DNA from: Linepithema humile
Lineage: Eukaryota; Arthropoda; Insecta; Hymenoptera; Formicidae
Assembly (NCBI RefSeq): GCF_040581485.1
Contig: NC_090132.1
Coordinates: forward strand, 8,629,001-8,693,000
DNA length: 64,000 nucleotides
Reading direction: 5' to 3'
Positions 11,020 to 23,759 of this stretch are shown here, in pieces. Made by a program: the position numbers and the translations under genes. The number at the start of each line of letters is the position of its first letter. The stretch's first letter is position 1. Under the pieces are notes generated by a model that did no database searches, was not told the DNA's origin, and saw only the letters and a list, made by a program, of their open reading frames with translations.

Positions 11020-12700
11020 ACGAACGTAAATTACTACGTAAATTCATACGCGAATGTCATGCGCAAAATTCTTCGTACCATCTGTTAGCTTCAACAATAA
11101 GTTCTTATAATCGATTTCTACAGGTTAAAAATATCCTTTATTGTATCGCTAAATTAATTACAAATGATTATGGAAATGGAATCTAAACTGGATTGTGGCG
11201 ATTTTGATGGAATTTGGAAATATTCATCGCGACGTCTGTGCTGAGATCCTGATATAGAAGCAATATATTTAATATTTAATATCCTTTTTTCTGCAACAAA
11301 ACTTATATCAAGTTTCTCGTCGTATGTGTAGAAACTTCAAGTACAATTTATCTTATCAAGATGTACTGCTCGCTAAAAAAAAGTTCTTAATTAGAAAGAG
11401 ACAGAGAGGGAAGGAGAGAGATAGCGAGATAAAACTGTTGGACAGCAGTGACAGAGCAAGTATGTTACTAGGGCAATATTGGCCGATTCACTATCTTCCA
11501 TCGTTCTGTTCCCGATTCCACTCTGCGGCTAACATAGCTAATGAAACAAAAGAGGGTGCTTCGTCATTGTACACCATGTTTAATCATATAATAGCGGCTA
11601 TCTTATCGATAATCGTCAATGCTTACGCGTATCAAAACGCAAATGAAGTACATTTGTCCAAATGATTTCGCTGTTCAATTTAAAACGAACGTGATCGCAT
11701 TAATTAATATGTACCACAGAAATACTACAAAGCAGATATCCATAAATCTTAACAAAATAGTAAGAAATCCGTACTTACTCAGAAAATATAATCGGGAAAG
11801 TACACTTTGACGAGCAAAGAAAGACGATATATAGTGAGATCCGAATGTAAAAGCGAAATACTGGTCTGAACAAACGTTGACATTATTTATCTTTTCTATT
11901 AAGATTTAAAACAGATGTCTCGACAATAAAGGTTACCGTTTTTTTTTTTTTTTTTTTTTTGTTTTTTTTTAATCGATCAGTTTTCTGACGCAATATCCAT
12001 AAAGTTAGATCGAATTTAATCGATTGCAATAAGAAAGGACAAAGGGTCAGCTTTGAATAAAAAATTGTTAAAAAGTATTCTTGCTATCATAGAGATTTTG
12101 CTACGCGTAGCAGCTTTCTCCGTCGCTATCTGTAGATTGAAATGAAAGAGTGATCTGTTTCAATCTTGCCAACTATCGAGGAGGATAGATTGCAGAATTG
12201 TCAGCGGGAAATATCGGAGAAAAGGAGCTCGAACGGCTAGAGATACCGTCGACGGCGAAGTCGATGGTATTTAGGACTCATTGTTCTTCTAGTGGTTGCC
12301 ATGCATTGACTTGACAGGCGCACCTGCGATTCTTTTCTCCGCCATTTGTTCCCTTTCGCTCTTATTCACCTGCCTACAGTTTTTCTCGGAGGAAGGCATT
12401 ATGATCCCTTAATGGTGCTTTATCCTTGTTCCGTCATAATTTCCCCTTGAACTTTGATATTTCTTGTTGCTCCTGCGTGCTGTAATAATTGATAATAGGA
12501 TGTGCAATTACGAAACGATTATAAATCCGCCTTTTCTTTCAAAAATGGAATTATTGATTACATATCTGTTCGTAACAGCTGACAATATTGATCGGAGAAT
12601 TCATTTGATATTCGGAAGGCATGCATGCTACATATAAGTAAGTGTACAGTATGCTTTTCGCATTCTTCGCGTATCTTCGAGACAATCCGATCAGTCATCG
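11020..12700. other. AT-rich noncoding stretch with poly-T
   Basis: It contains an open frame of 113 codons at 11324-11665 that has an ATG but no recognisable domain, and the long T run at 11939-11970. Nothing else supportable. Confidence 0.45.
11939..11970. repeat. poly-T run
   Basis: Twenty-two T, one G, then nine T. This could be the A-tail of a minus-strand retrotransposed copy, but I see no recognisable element beside it. Confidence 0.9.
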
Positions 12701-15380
12701 TACGAATTTTACGCATACATGTCGACATTTTGACGATTTGAAGAATTCGGAGAAATAAACCTGTCTACCGCACACGATACCGAAATTCCGTCGTAAATGT
12801 CTCCACGAAGAATACTGATTTCTTCGCATTCTTGCGAGCAGAGAACAGTAGCTTCTCTACGCGGACTTGCGTGTTCATCCGTGTTCCATTTGTCTCCTCC
12901 CGAGTATCGATCGTCAAACGACACTGACTGAAACACCGCGTACCCGCAAGAGGTAACCTGTGGAATTGACAGAGCAAAAAGCTCCTTGCGGATCTGAAGT
13001 TCGGCGCGTGGAGAGATTTGCAAATTCGGCGCCCCCGGCACGAGCGCTCGCGAATATCCGTTCTATGCAAATCGGCAGCCTGCATGGCAAACGCGTTCGC
13101 GGACGAATTTCGCATACAAATTACTGAAAAACGATTTCTATTACGCGCCACGCATGGATACTGTAGCGTTAAAATTTAATATTTGCATGTACATCAAAAA
13201 TCAAAAATACCTTAGCTCGCGAAGCTGCTTCAATTTTAGACGATTCGAAGCGTATGCATAGTTTCTATTTAGAAGTGCGTATAATCAATTTGACATATTT
13301 CTAAAGCGTTTGACAGAAAAATTAAACGCGATCCAAAAATATATAACTTATATAATAATTAATAAAAAAAATAGTTAAAAATTTTTTATTAATATGTGTA
13401 ATTCATGAATATCTGGACACGATTCCTCAAAACTGTGTGAATTTAGTACAACTTTTATACATTAAAGCATTTTTCATTTTTTCATTTTTGATATACATAC
13501 ATGTGCATGTATTTGTATGCATGAGCGGGATATCGAAATCGAGTATCTGTTTATTTCCGATGTAGCAACGAATAATAAGCGCAGAGGTATAAATATTCTG
13601 CATACTTTTTACTTTTGCAAACTTCTTACTCCACTGTTCTTTTTTTAACTTCATCTCCATTTACTATTATATTTAAATATTGTTTCAATTCAATCTTTCT
13701 AGAGAGAAATTTTATGATTTCCATGTAGACGAATTAGTTTATATAATATTAAAATAAAATGCATAATGATAAATAGTACTTACATTTTGGAACTCATTGT
13801 CAGTAATATATTTAAATGATGGAGATTTTAATCCGGAACGAATACGGTTAGGACAAAGGCTTTAAAGAGCCGTTGTGAAATTTGCATGACATGAAAATTA
13901 ATAGTATTTCTAATCTGTATGCAACTATAAATTGGATTTGTACCACGAAAATTGTGTCCATTAAGGAAGCATTAATAAGAGCGTGACTAAGGCACAATAT
14001 TGCTATCAGCGCTTTAATCCTCTTACACATTTTTAAGCTCCCAGCGATGTAAACCGCAACGTATGTAAATATTGGACGTATAGCATTTTATCTATAAATA
14101 AAATCACTGAACGTAAAACCAATTATAGGTGCAATGCTTTTACATCAGACTAGTGGTTAGGACGGACATCAAAAAATTATTATACATTCTACTCGCGCGC
14201 CCGGGCGAATCCGATAAACTTATACCAAGAGAGAAAAAAAAAGTAGAGCACTGCAAAACTCCTATTGTCTTCGGCAGTTAGATTATAACCTGAGTTTTCT
14301 CGCCGAGGTCATGTTTACTCTGTCTATTGATCGTAGGATATCGCAAATAGAGTATGTAATCTACTTATGAAATCTATGGAGTTAGATATAGGAACACTTA
14401 TCCCACTTGCACAAAGATGCAATTGATCATTTTATTTCCTCACAATCAGAAGAAAAAATATTTAGTCTAAATCTTTCTGCTTCATGTTTACACGAGTCCA
14501 AACTTAAATTTGAACAATGGAAATAAAAATTGAGAACTACGTGATATTTTATAAAAATAATTAACGCTGAAAAATAAAAACAAAAAGGGACCGATATATT
14601 TTATGTGAACAATTGGTACATTTGTTTTCAATTTGAATTCAAATGCGATTCAAATACGAATTCAATACGATGGCATAATATTATTAAAATTAAAGATTAC
14701 TGGTTGTATAATAAAGGAGAGAAATGATCCGAATGAAATATACAAATTACACCAGATCTAATCGGTTTAATATTATTTGATGAAATTTGTGTTAGAATAA
14801 TATTATTAGATCGAGTATTAAAATCGTTTCTCGATAATTTCTCCATAGTGCATTTATGAGTTTTCTTTCGTCGTGCTCATCGATCATATCAGTCGAGGCA
14901 GTCAGCTGTCTGGAAAATTAACAGCGAAGTCAGCAGTAACGTGAAATGTTCTACCGTAGATCGGACTCGGAAAATTCCGCGGAATATTGAAAGTGAGAAA
15001 TTCGCTCTAGCTGTTTGCCTGACTAGTTTGGAATTCGACATCTCAATTAGGCAGAAACTTTTGAAATCTCATTTTGGTCTTTTAAGAATCGACTGTTTAA
15101 ACGTTTCAAAGTAGTATCTCTCAATTATAGGATCAGAATTATAGAAGCTCGATTTTGCGTAATTCTTTTATAATCCATAATTTTTTTAAATAAATTTATC
15201 ATACCGTATTTACGTACGATCATTTACGGATCCTTGAATCTCAAGTATCCTTGAAACCATGCTGCGTGATTTCAATTTTAAAAACGAGATGCTCGTGCAA
15301 GTGGAAGTTTTTTAGTATCAGCCATATGCGTCCGCGTCCTCGCATTTACGTAAATGCGAGTTTGAATCTCCACTTGATTT
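12700..15380. other. noncoding stretch, CpG-richer at its left end
   Basis: 12700-13160 is moderately CpG-rich and gives overlapping minus-strand open frames without family resemblance. 13160-15380 is AT-rich with no supportable feature. Confidence 0.45.
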
Positions 15381-18280
15381 TTCTATGATTTGTCTCGCAA
15401 CCAGAGAAGTCCACTTGAATGTCTTTCGCTCTATTTACAGATGTGCACGATTAATGGATTTTACGATTCCATAATAAGTACTCTCTTTTATGCATCACTA
15501 TTATATTTTTTCTTCAAAAGTTATCACATAAAGCAAGAAACGTTTGAAAATAGCACACCGTGTGTGCTGAGAAGTTTTGATTTAATTCTTAAAAATACTC
15601 AGCAAGAGTGAGAGAAAGAGAAAGAAAAAGAGAAATTGCGATCAAGATCTTGTCGTCAACAAGAACCAACACGGCTCAGTTTTATCAGTGGGAAGAAGTG
15701 AGTTAGGAAATCTGATAAAGGAAATAAACTAAAAGGCTTTAGGTGCATCGGATTGTTAAAAGGAAACCGAAAAATTCGTCTTCGCCGACGGGCCCGCGGC
15801 GGAGAAATCATAGAGACGATCGACGAGGCGTGAAATTCGTCGATAATGGAGACTAGAAAGCTCGTCTTTTCCTTCTGCACATGAAATTGCTAAGCGGATA
15901 TACCAAAAGCTGCTTGAAAGCAGGACTTCAAAAAGAGGAATTGAACAATGAAATGAAAAAAAGGATTGAAGTTTTAGTTGTTGAGTGCAACGATGCGTTA
16001 CACGATCTACAAAACACATCACTCGAGTCTAATATCGGTATTGCGAACAATTTTCACAATTCTCGATAATTGATATTATTTATTAAATATTGTTATTTAG
16101 TTGAAAAATGTTGTATCTCATTTTGATATTTTGAACTCGTATCTTTAGACATAGTTAGTAATAATTTGTATAAATTTAAAAAAAATCTTAAACAAGCCGA
16201 GCCATATTTTAAGAAATTTTGCTTATTAAATTAATCTGTCAAAAAATTACAAAATAATTACATAGGCATAACCAATTTTATTTTGAATATCCATTGGATT
16301 CCTGGTTATCCCGATAAAAGGTTTTTAATTATCATCGTACTTCTTCATTGGAAATTCCTTTAGCCTACCGCGGAGTTATTTAAAATTGCCAAACTTTGCG
16401 GCTTAATTATCGCGTTATAACTTTCGATTAATATTTCTCATGGAGAAGCCTCAGCCTCTTGTACGCGTAAAATCCTTCTACACCAAAAAAAAAAGGAATA
16501 AAAAGGTTGAAAAATATAACCCAAATTTGTGAGAAGATTCTGGTAACTTTAGCGTTATGATGTAAGAATAATTTTTGAAGGCATTTTTAATGTTGGAAAT
16601 ATTAGCTCTCTAGGGAATATATTGTTGGCAAAAATGGAGCAAAATAGAAAAGCAAATATTAAAATGAAAACTATCTTCCTTAATTCAACATCGTTATTAT
16701 TGTAATTTTATGCTATATATATTATCAGTTATTCACAAATTTATTTTGTAATTATAAAATTATATTTTCTCTCTCTTTTTCTCTCTTTTTTTATTCTACC
16801 GATATTATTTATTTAATATTTTTATTAAGTGCTGTTTAACGCTATCGCTTAAACGACAATAGCGTTTCAATACTTTTCAATTTACTTGAAGTCTCGATTC
16901 TTTTAGTTTTAGTTTTAATTTAGTTTAGTTTCTCGGAGTAACGAAACTTTATGAAGCTTTCCATTAATCGACATAATGGTATTCATAACTTGAAAGTGAA
17001 AAGTTAGCGCGATCTAAAACTTTTTACACTCCTTTCTTCCCCGAAAAAAATAACTAGGAAAGATCATTAAATTGTGACGCAAATTGTCGGAATCGTACCA
17101 AATGTTGTCGCTGCAGGTCAGGTTGGGTAGGAATTCAGGAAACGAGATTTCCATTGTTTGTCGATCACGCGTTGTAACAATCACAATTAAGGTCTACGAT
17201 GGGAGCTTACTCCATCATCCGCATTCCGTGTTATTGGCATTGCAATATTGAAAACATTGATCAAATTTAATGCACGTTGCGGGAGATGCAGCAATCCATT
17301 AATCATATTAACTTACGGGAGACAGTTAAAGTTGTAAATTGAAATCAAGCCGTTTATTTGAACAAATGTATATTTGCTTACATAAAATTAAATGTAGATC
17401 AGATTCTTATTTCTAAGCTGCCAAAAAATCGCATGTTGAAATTATCTAGAAAAGTATTTTTATATTTATAAAAGTTATAAACACAAATATTTATTCGGTT
17501 TTAGATGCTGCATTGCATAAAACAGCGAATGTGTTCTTGATATTTCATATTTTCTTAATTCAGACATAATGAATAAACACCGAGTTAGTTTGAAATACAT
17601 ATGGAACACGTCAAAATCAATTACGTTGAAATACAACGCATTAATTCGATACTCCAATTGAAACTTGCTAAGACTCTTAAATCAATTTTACTTACAATCA
17701 GATTTTATTTAATACTAGCGCGAGAATTTACGCATGCATAACGTATGTAATTCACTTGGCGCGGATCGAAAAGGTTACTACAACACGATCGGATTTATCT
17801 AGTGTGAAGGTTACTATAATGTAGCGGATAGTGTAGGCGTTCAACCGTGTATTTTTCGGAAATCATCCGGCGGTGAGTCAACCCGACGATTTCGAGATCC
17901 GATCGTATATAGTTCATAGTCGAAACTAAAACAGAAGCTCAGCCGTGCGCATCAGCTGTCGAATTAAAATGTTATAGCCCAAAAGCATATCAGGACCCGC
18001 TATTAGCTATCGTATGTAAATATTATTTTTAGCAACTGACGCATCGCTAGAATTTTAAACGAGCATAGCCGGTTTTTAATTCGTTCGGCGATTAATTAAC
18101 GATGTAAAAAAATATTCCCCGAAATATTTCGGAATAGCATAATACAACACAATATAACAAATTTATGATGAGATAAATATAAAAAGTATAAAAAGATAAT
18201 TAAACTGATAGCGCGCTGGAGCTTGTTAGTTTGTTCAGCATGATGCGCGAATTGAGAATCACTGAGGCTTTTAAATCAGC
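15381..18280. other. AT-rich noncoding stretch
   Basis: A purine-rich patch lies near 15608-15640. A TTTTAGTTTTAG-type low-complexity run lies near 16900-16930. A short near-repeat AAGGTTACTA occurs near 17770 and 17808. No gene or RNA seen. Confidence 0.45.
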
Positions 18281-18339
18281 CCCAGTATGTTGTTTAGTTG
18301 CTCGTTCCCGGGCAGATAAGCCACGTTAAAAATACCGTG

Positions 18340-18530
18340 ACACCCCTGGCTCTTCTACTCTCTTTTGCTTTGCAAAGATCTTCGTCTGACCACTACAATG
18401 CTTTCATGCCGCTTCTCCTCCCTCTTTCATTCTTATTTGCATCATCTCTCTTTATTCTTCTCCCCTTCTTCATTTCTCTCTTTCATTGATTTCTTCCTTT
18501 GTCTTATCTTTCTCCTCGGTCGTGAGACAA
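18340..18530. repeat. pyrimidine-rich tract
   Basis: A long run dominated by T and C (CTTCTCC, CTCTTTC blocks). Open frames here translate to Leu/Phe/Ser strings and are compositional. Confidence 0.6.
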
Positions 18531-20700
18531 AAAGTCAGTGGAGTACCAGAGCAAAATCTGCTAAAGATATCTCTTCATCACATCTTTTTTTGGATCTGAT
18601 GGCCGAAATGGATGCAGCTTGATGGATAAGCGTCACGATAGCAAAATTCAATATCGGCACAAATGCGATTTTCTACGGCATTGTGCAGATGAAAGGGCAG
18701 ACAAATTTTTCCATTTTTATATAAATTTTTTAAGGATATTTAAAGTGACAAGCTTAGAGTAAAAAATAACACAATACACGATGACGTTAATTCGACTAGT
18801 TTCTAGGACGTACTACGATATTTTTAAATAAAACACGTATTTTCGTACCGCAAATGAAATATGCACGTTAATTCTAATGACTTCGCGTCTCTGACCTGGA
18901 AAATATTGATTAGATATTAAATAATATATGATGACTGGATGTGTCTTTTACACGAAGTTGTTTACGGAAATTGAATGTTGCATTAAAGATTAGATGAAGA
19001 AAGCGATAACACATAGGTATTCTATACCACTAGACATATTTAACATATATTAGCATATATTGATTATAACTGCTATAATATATGAAATGCGATTAATTCC
19101 CAAATATTTAGCCAATTTGTAATTGATTAAACGTAAATAGAAATTTGGGATATTAATTGCAAATAATAATTTAAATATAGAAATAATCGAATAAGTGATG
19201 AACGATGAGATAGCAGAGCTATGCCATGGTTTTCCCACACTTGAAAGTGTGTAATAGGTGATGTTAATTAGAGGACACACTAACGGAAATAAATTGGCAA
19301 TTGTATGAATATTTCCCTTTCTCCCTTCCCCCCTTTTCTTTCTCTCGCTCTCTCTTTCCTTCGCCACTGCGCATTTTAATTTTATTTTAAAATGAATCGT
19401 TTCAAAGGGTTTTAATCAATATTCGCTCCATTTTAATGCTCATTTTATCACTCATAACGCCGTTATGTACGCGGCAATAAAACTTTATTAAAATTTTAAA
19501 GTAGCGACGAAAATAAAAAAAATTGTTATCATTATAGGAAAAACACTAATTTCGCTTATACAAATCACATGCAAAATCGTGACAGAATGAAAATGAATTG
19601 ACGATCATATAATAGCATTAGTTTTTGACGTATGTGTTTGTTAGAAATATATGTGTTCTGTGAAGCGATAACTCTCGCCTAGTAGCTATACAAAGAGAGA
19701 AAATTTTGAACAATCGATTAGATAAAATATACAATGTTTATATAGAGAAATCCAAAATGATCCATATTTATCGCATCTTTTCGAAACGGTGAAACCTCGC
19801 AAATATGAAAGATTAGCAGACAGGAACAGAGTATATCTTTTTCGTCTTGCTCCGCTCCCTTTTCTCACCTGCTTAGCCACTCAATTCTTTTCATGTCAGC
19901 CGCCGTAATAAGCCGTCTTAAAGCTCACTTTGAGGTTCTCCTGTTAAATCCATTGCGCAATGAAAGGAATAAGGATCTTAAAGGACAAGGACGAGGAATA
20001 TAAGAACAAGCGGGCAATGAGATCAGCTGGACTCGATACGCGCCTCAAATGTATTAATGCACAATGATAAAATGGCGTGAGGTGGAGGGGGAGGGAAAGG
20101 GGAAAGAGGTGCAAAACTGAAGGGGAAAAAAAAAAAGAAAATGCCGTCGACAATCACGTCGCCGCGAAACGTCCTTCCGCGCCCAAGGTGACCCAGAAAG
20201 TCATTTGAATTTAACCCGGGCTACGATAAATGGCAAACTTCGTCGACAAGCAGAATAGGACGTAGATTAACTGCGCTTTGTACCACGGATCGATACAGTT
20301 ACAATGAAACAGAAAGGCTAATGGATTTGAAACATGAATTTTTACGATTTTTACGTTCGGCGTTTTGCGAATAGAATATCCCTTTTTCGGTCGAGGAAGA
20401 ATCCCGCAAACCGACATTTCAACACAATCTGAAAGCGTGTGATTCTAGAGTAAACTTTATATTTTGTCGGTGAATACGTACTGTGTCACCTTTTTTGCTC
20501 TTCCGCGTAAAACAGAAATCCATTGTGGAAGAGTTCGCTGGCGAGGATCGCCGTATGCAAAGTATACTTACGATTTCGTGGTGTCTTCAATTACGAGATG
20601 TAATGGCACGGCTATTCATTTACACGAACGATATATTGGCTATAGCGGCTGAAAGTAGTCTACCACGTCAGAAGTTTCTGACTTAATATATGAGTTCCTC
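18531..20700. other. noncoding stretch with strand-biased tracts
   Basis: A C/T-rich tract lies at about 19310-19365, and a G/A-rich tract at about 20083-20137 ends in an A11 run. No supportable gene. Confidence 0.45.
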
Positions 20701-22027
20701 CGCGTTCCAACTATTATGGTCGGCTTTTTCGGGCGATAACACCGGTTATCTCATTCTACTTGAGTTCATTCTGCCCGTCGCGTTTTAACACTCGAACTAC
20801 AGAAAGATTTTCTCGACGCAGCATGTGTTAGGAAAGGTTTAAAACTATTATCATTTTCTTCACAGTACGGTCGTCACGGATTCTTAACTTCGCGAAAGAG
20901 CTTTTAAGGTTGACGAAATTAACGTTCCGTGTATCTTAATTACAGGTCTACATATTTTATTGCTGAATATTTTTTATTCATTTTCTATACTTTTCAATTG
21001 TTTTTCACTTTTGTATGATTAATATAGGAATAAAAATTTTATGATTCTGTTTGTTTTGAATTCTACTGCGGGATATCGATGCGTAAAACTTACTTGACAC
21101 TCTGTGTAATAAAAACATTTATCACATTTTTTATCTCTTAGGCAGTTTTGATGTAAGAGCTTTTCAAACAAATATAATATTTTATTTTATTCCATTATAT
21201 ATAAGTTGAATTAATCTTGAAAAATATCATTATTTATACTTGGAAAGAATATTTGACTTAATTTTTCCATTTTTCATAAATGATTGGATTGATTCATTTT
21301 AACAATTTGTAGAATCTTTTATTCCCAAACAGATTATTTTGTAAATTGAAAAACATTATTATAATATAGCCGCCTACATAAATTTATAGCTATTTTAATG
21401 AAAAGATAATAAAGAAACAATAAGTTTTATCACTATTATTATATCACTATTACTGTTTACGTCTGTTCTTCTTCATCATCTTTAAAGTTCTAACGATACT
21501 GTAATAGTTACGATCTCTACATTCACAGTACACAAAGTACTATTTACCTTGGCTCACGCAACCGTATAATTCGCAGAACTCATGTTTACTAGATAATAAC
21601 TTTGATCATTAATTTTTTATCACTATTTGCGAAATGTTCATTGCGCATGACGGACGTAGATTAATCTTAAATATGTATTCATTATGACGAAAAATATAAT
21701 TCTTTTGATGAAACGTATAGTCTTTCTTCTAATAGTACAATATAAATATTTATATACATTTATCGACTAACAAAAACGTTATATCATTTAAAACAGTTAT
21801 TCTTGCAATTCCAATATATTTTGCAACGTTTCTTCCTCACTTTTAATTTCAGTTTTAATTGATTTAGTAATAACTTGGCACACTCAATTCACTGGATGTA
21901 TTTTTTCGATTTTTATATTGATATCGTAATCAATGCTTCGTTCTGTATATTCAAATTTTTACAGAATTTTACTCGAATAATTACTTTTACTCAAATTTTT
22001 GTGTTCTACAAATGAATATTCCACTCG

Positions 22028-22068
22028 ATATACATACATACATACACATATATATATATATATATAAT
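22028..22068. repeat. (TACA)n/(TA)n compound microsatellite
   Basis: Several TACA units are followed by about ten TA units, ending before ATCGACTAATT. Confidence 0.9.
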
Positions 22069-23101
22069 ATCGACTAATTATACATACATTTAAAAGATAT
22101 TGATGCTCAGTAATAAGTTTCCGTTAATTAATCTGCATTGCATCATCGACTTGTGTAATTGAAATTTGATAAAAGGCGACGTAATCATCAATATTACATA
22201 ATTTGGTCAAATAAATTATACATTAATTAGGTACGGTACCTCAACTGAGCATTCCCGAGCTTGAATTGCAATTAATCGATATTACGGCTAGAATATTATT
22301 CCAAAAACGATACAGCAACGCTAACATGAATAAATTCTGTCATTAAATTAAGCACTATTCTAAATTCGTATCTTTTTTTTAGAAAGTTACGACTATGGTT
22401 TATTAAACAAATTTGCATAATGCATAACATTATGACTTTCCTCCACTGCAGAAGTATGTGTTTTTTATGCTCTCATAAATCGTATGAAGTACGAGTTCTC
22501 GAATTCACCAGTATAAACACGATGCGAAGTGCGACACATTTCTCACCATTATAATGCCATACTGTAATCATAAAAAACAACGTTTTGTTTAGAAAATAAT
22601 AGTCGTAATATTTAAATATTTTAGAAAAGTAAAAGTAATGTTTTCTGAAAATTTTTCATTATTTGACTAAATTTATTAGACGTTGGATCATTGGCAGGCT
22701 AGCGCAAATCTTTTTCTTTTTTTACGTTACTATTATTAATATATTTTTAATTAAAACGAAATAAATTTATGTTACAAAAATTTTTTTGCAGTTTTGAAAC
22801 AAAATATTAAAAACTATATTATTATTCGACTTAAAAGTGTACAAAGAATGAATTATAAAAGGCGCTATAAATAATTTTGCGCCATAATTTTCCAGATGGC
22901 TGACATTCAGTTGAAAGGCTAAAAGCCTTTTGTCTCTAGTTTCGTTTAATCCGCAAAAAAATTACTGCACAGACGTAGCTTCGTTTTGTCGCAGCCAAAT
23001 TATCACCGCGTGCTTAAATATTATTTCCACATATGCGATGCATTTTATAACTCAATAAAGTACACGTAAGCATATTACATTTGTTATTTAAAAATAATTA
23101 A

Positions 23102-23160
23102 TTAAATAATTTGATATATCACTATTAATTATTAAAATGATTAATAATTAAATTATTTAA
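23102..23160. repeat. nested AT-rich palindrome (hairpin)
   Basis: Outer arms TTAAATAATTT (23102-23112) and AAATTATTTAA (23150-23160) are exact reverse complements. Inner arms TTAATTATTA (23125-23134) and TAATAATTAA (23142-23151) also pair, with loop AAATGAT. The 5' side has an unpaired 12-base bulge. Confidence 0.75.
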
Positions 23161-23759
23161 CATATTAACTAATGAACATAGTAATATAAAATTATGACAA
23201 AGAACTAGACTTGAAATAATTAATATTTTATTTTATAATTTTTATTTTAATTGCATAAAGGATCGTTTCCGAGTGCGAGAAGTATAAGAATGCTTCATTT
23301 TATAGTCATCTTCGACGTAGTTACACGTAACGGGAGAATTGCAAAACGAATAGACACCATTTGTACGAACTACAACCGATTAATGTAACTTAAGATCTCT
23401 CTTGGGGCAACCAATGCTTAAGCTACTATTTTGAGAGCAGAATCGTTCGGAATTATCGAGAATTTATTCGAACACACTTGCACAGACAAACCAAAAGTTA
23501 ATTTACCCTGAAATAGAATGATGAGGAAATCGGATTGGAATCGATTCTGCTGCAACAAAAATATCGAAGGAAATTATAATTTAGTGCGCATTTTTATTCG
23601 TCAATGCTATATATATTTTTAAACAAATTAAAATTGAATATTATTCTATGATCTATTTACATTTCTACTTTACAAAAAAGTCTTTTTTAACTGTGTACAA
23701 TTCTATATATAACACTATTTCCAGACATATTTTTATTTAAAGGAAATTAATTTCAAATT

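Larger units (their letters stand above)
20701..23759. other. very AT-rich noncoding stretch
   Basis: This is the longest part of the window with no open frame of 60 codons. It holds the CATA/TA microsatellite at 22028-22068 and the hairpin at 23102-23160. Nothing else stands out. Confidence 0.55.

Noticed and set aside
20560..20620. Short peptide similarity (VVSSITR) between frames near 20575 and 28740
   Set aside because: The DNA beneath shows no extended similarity; seven residues can match by chance.
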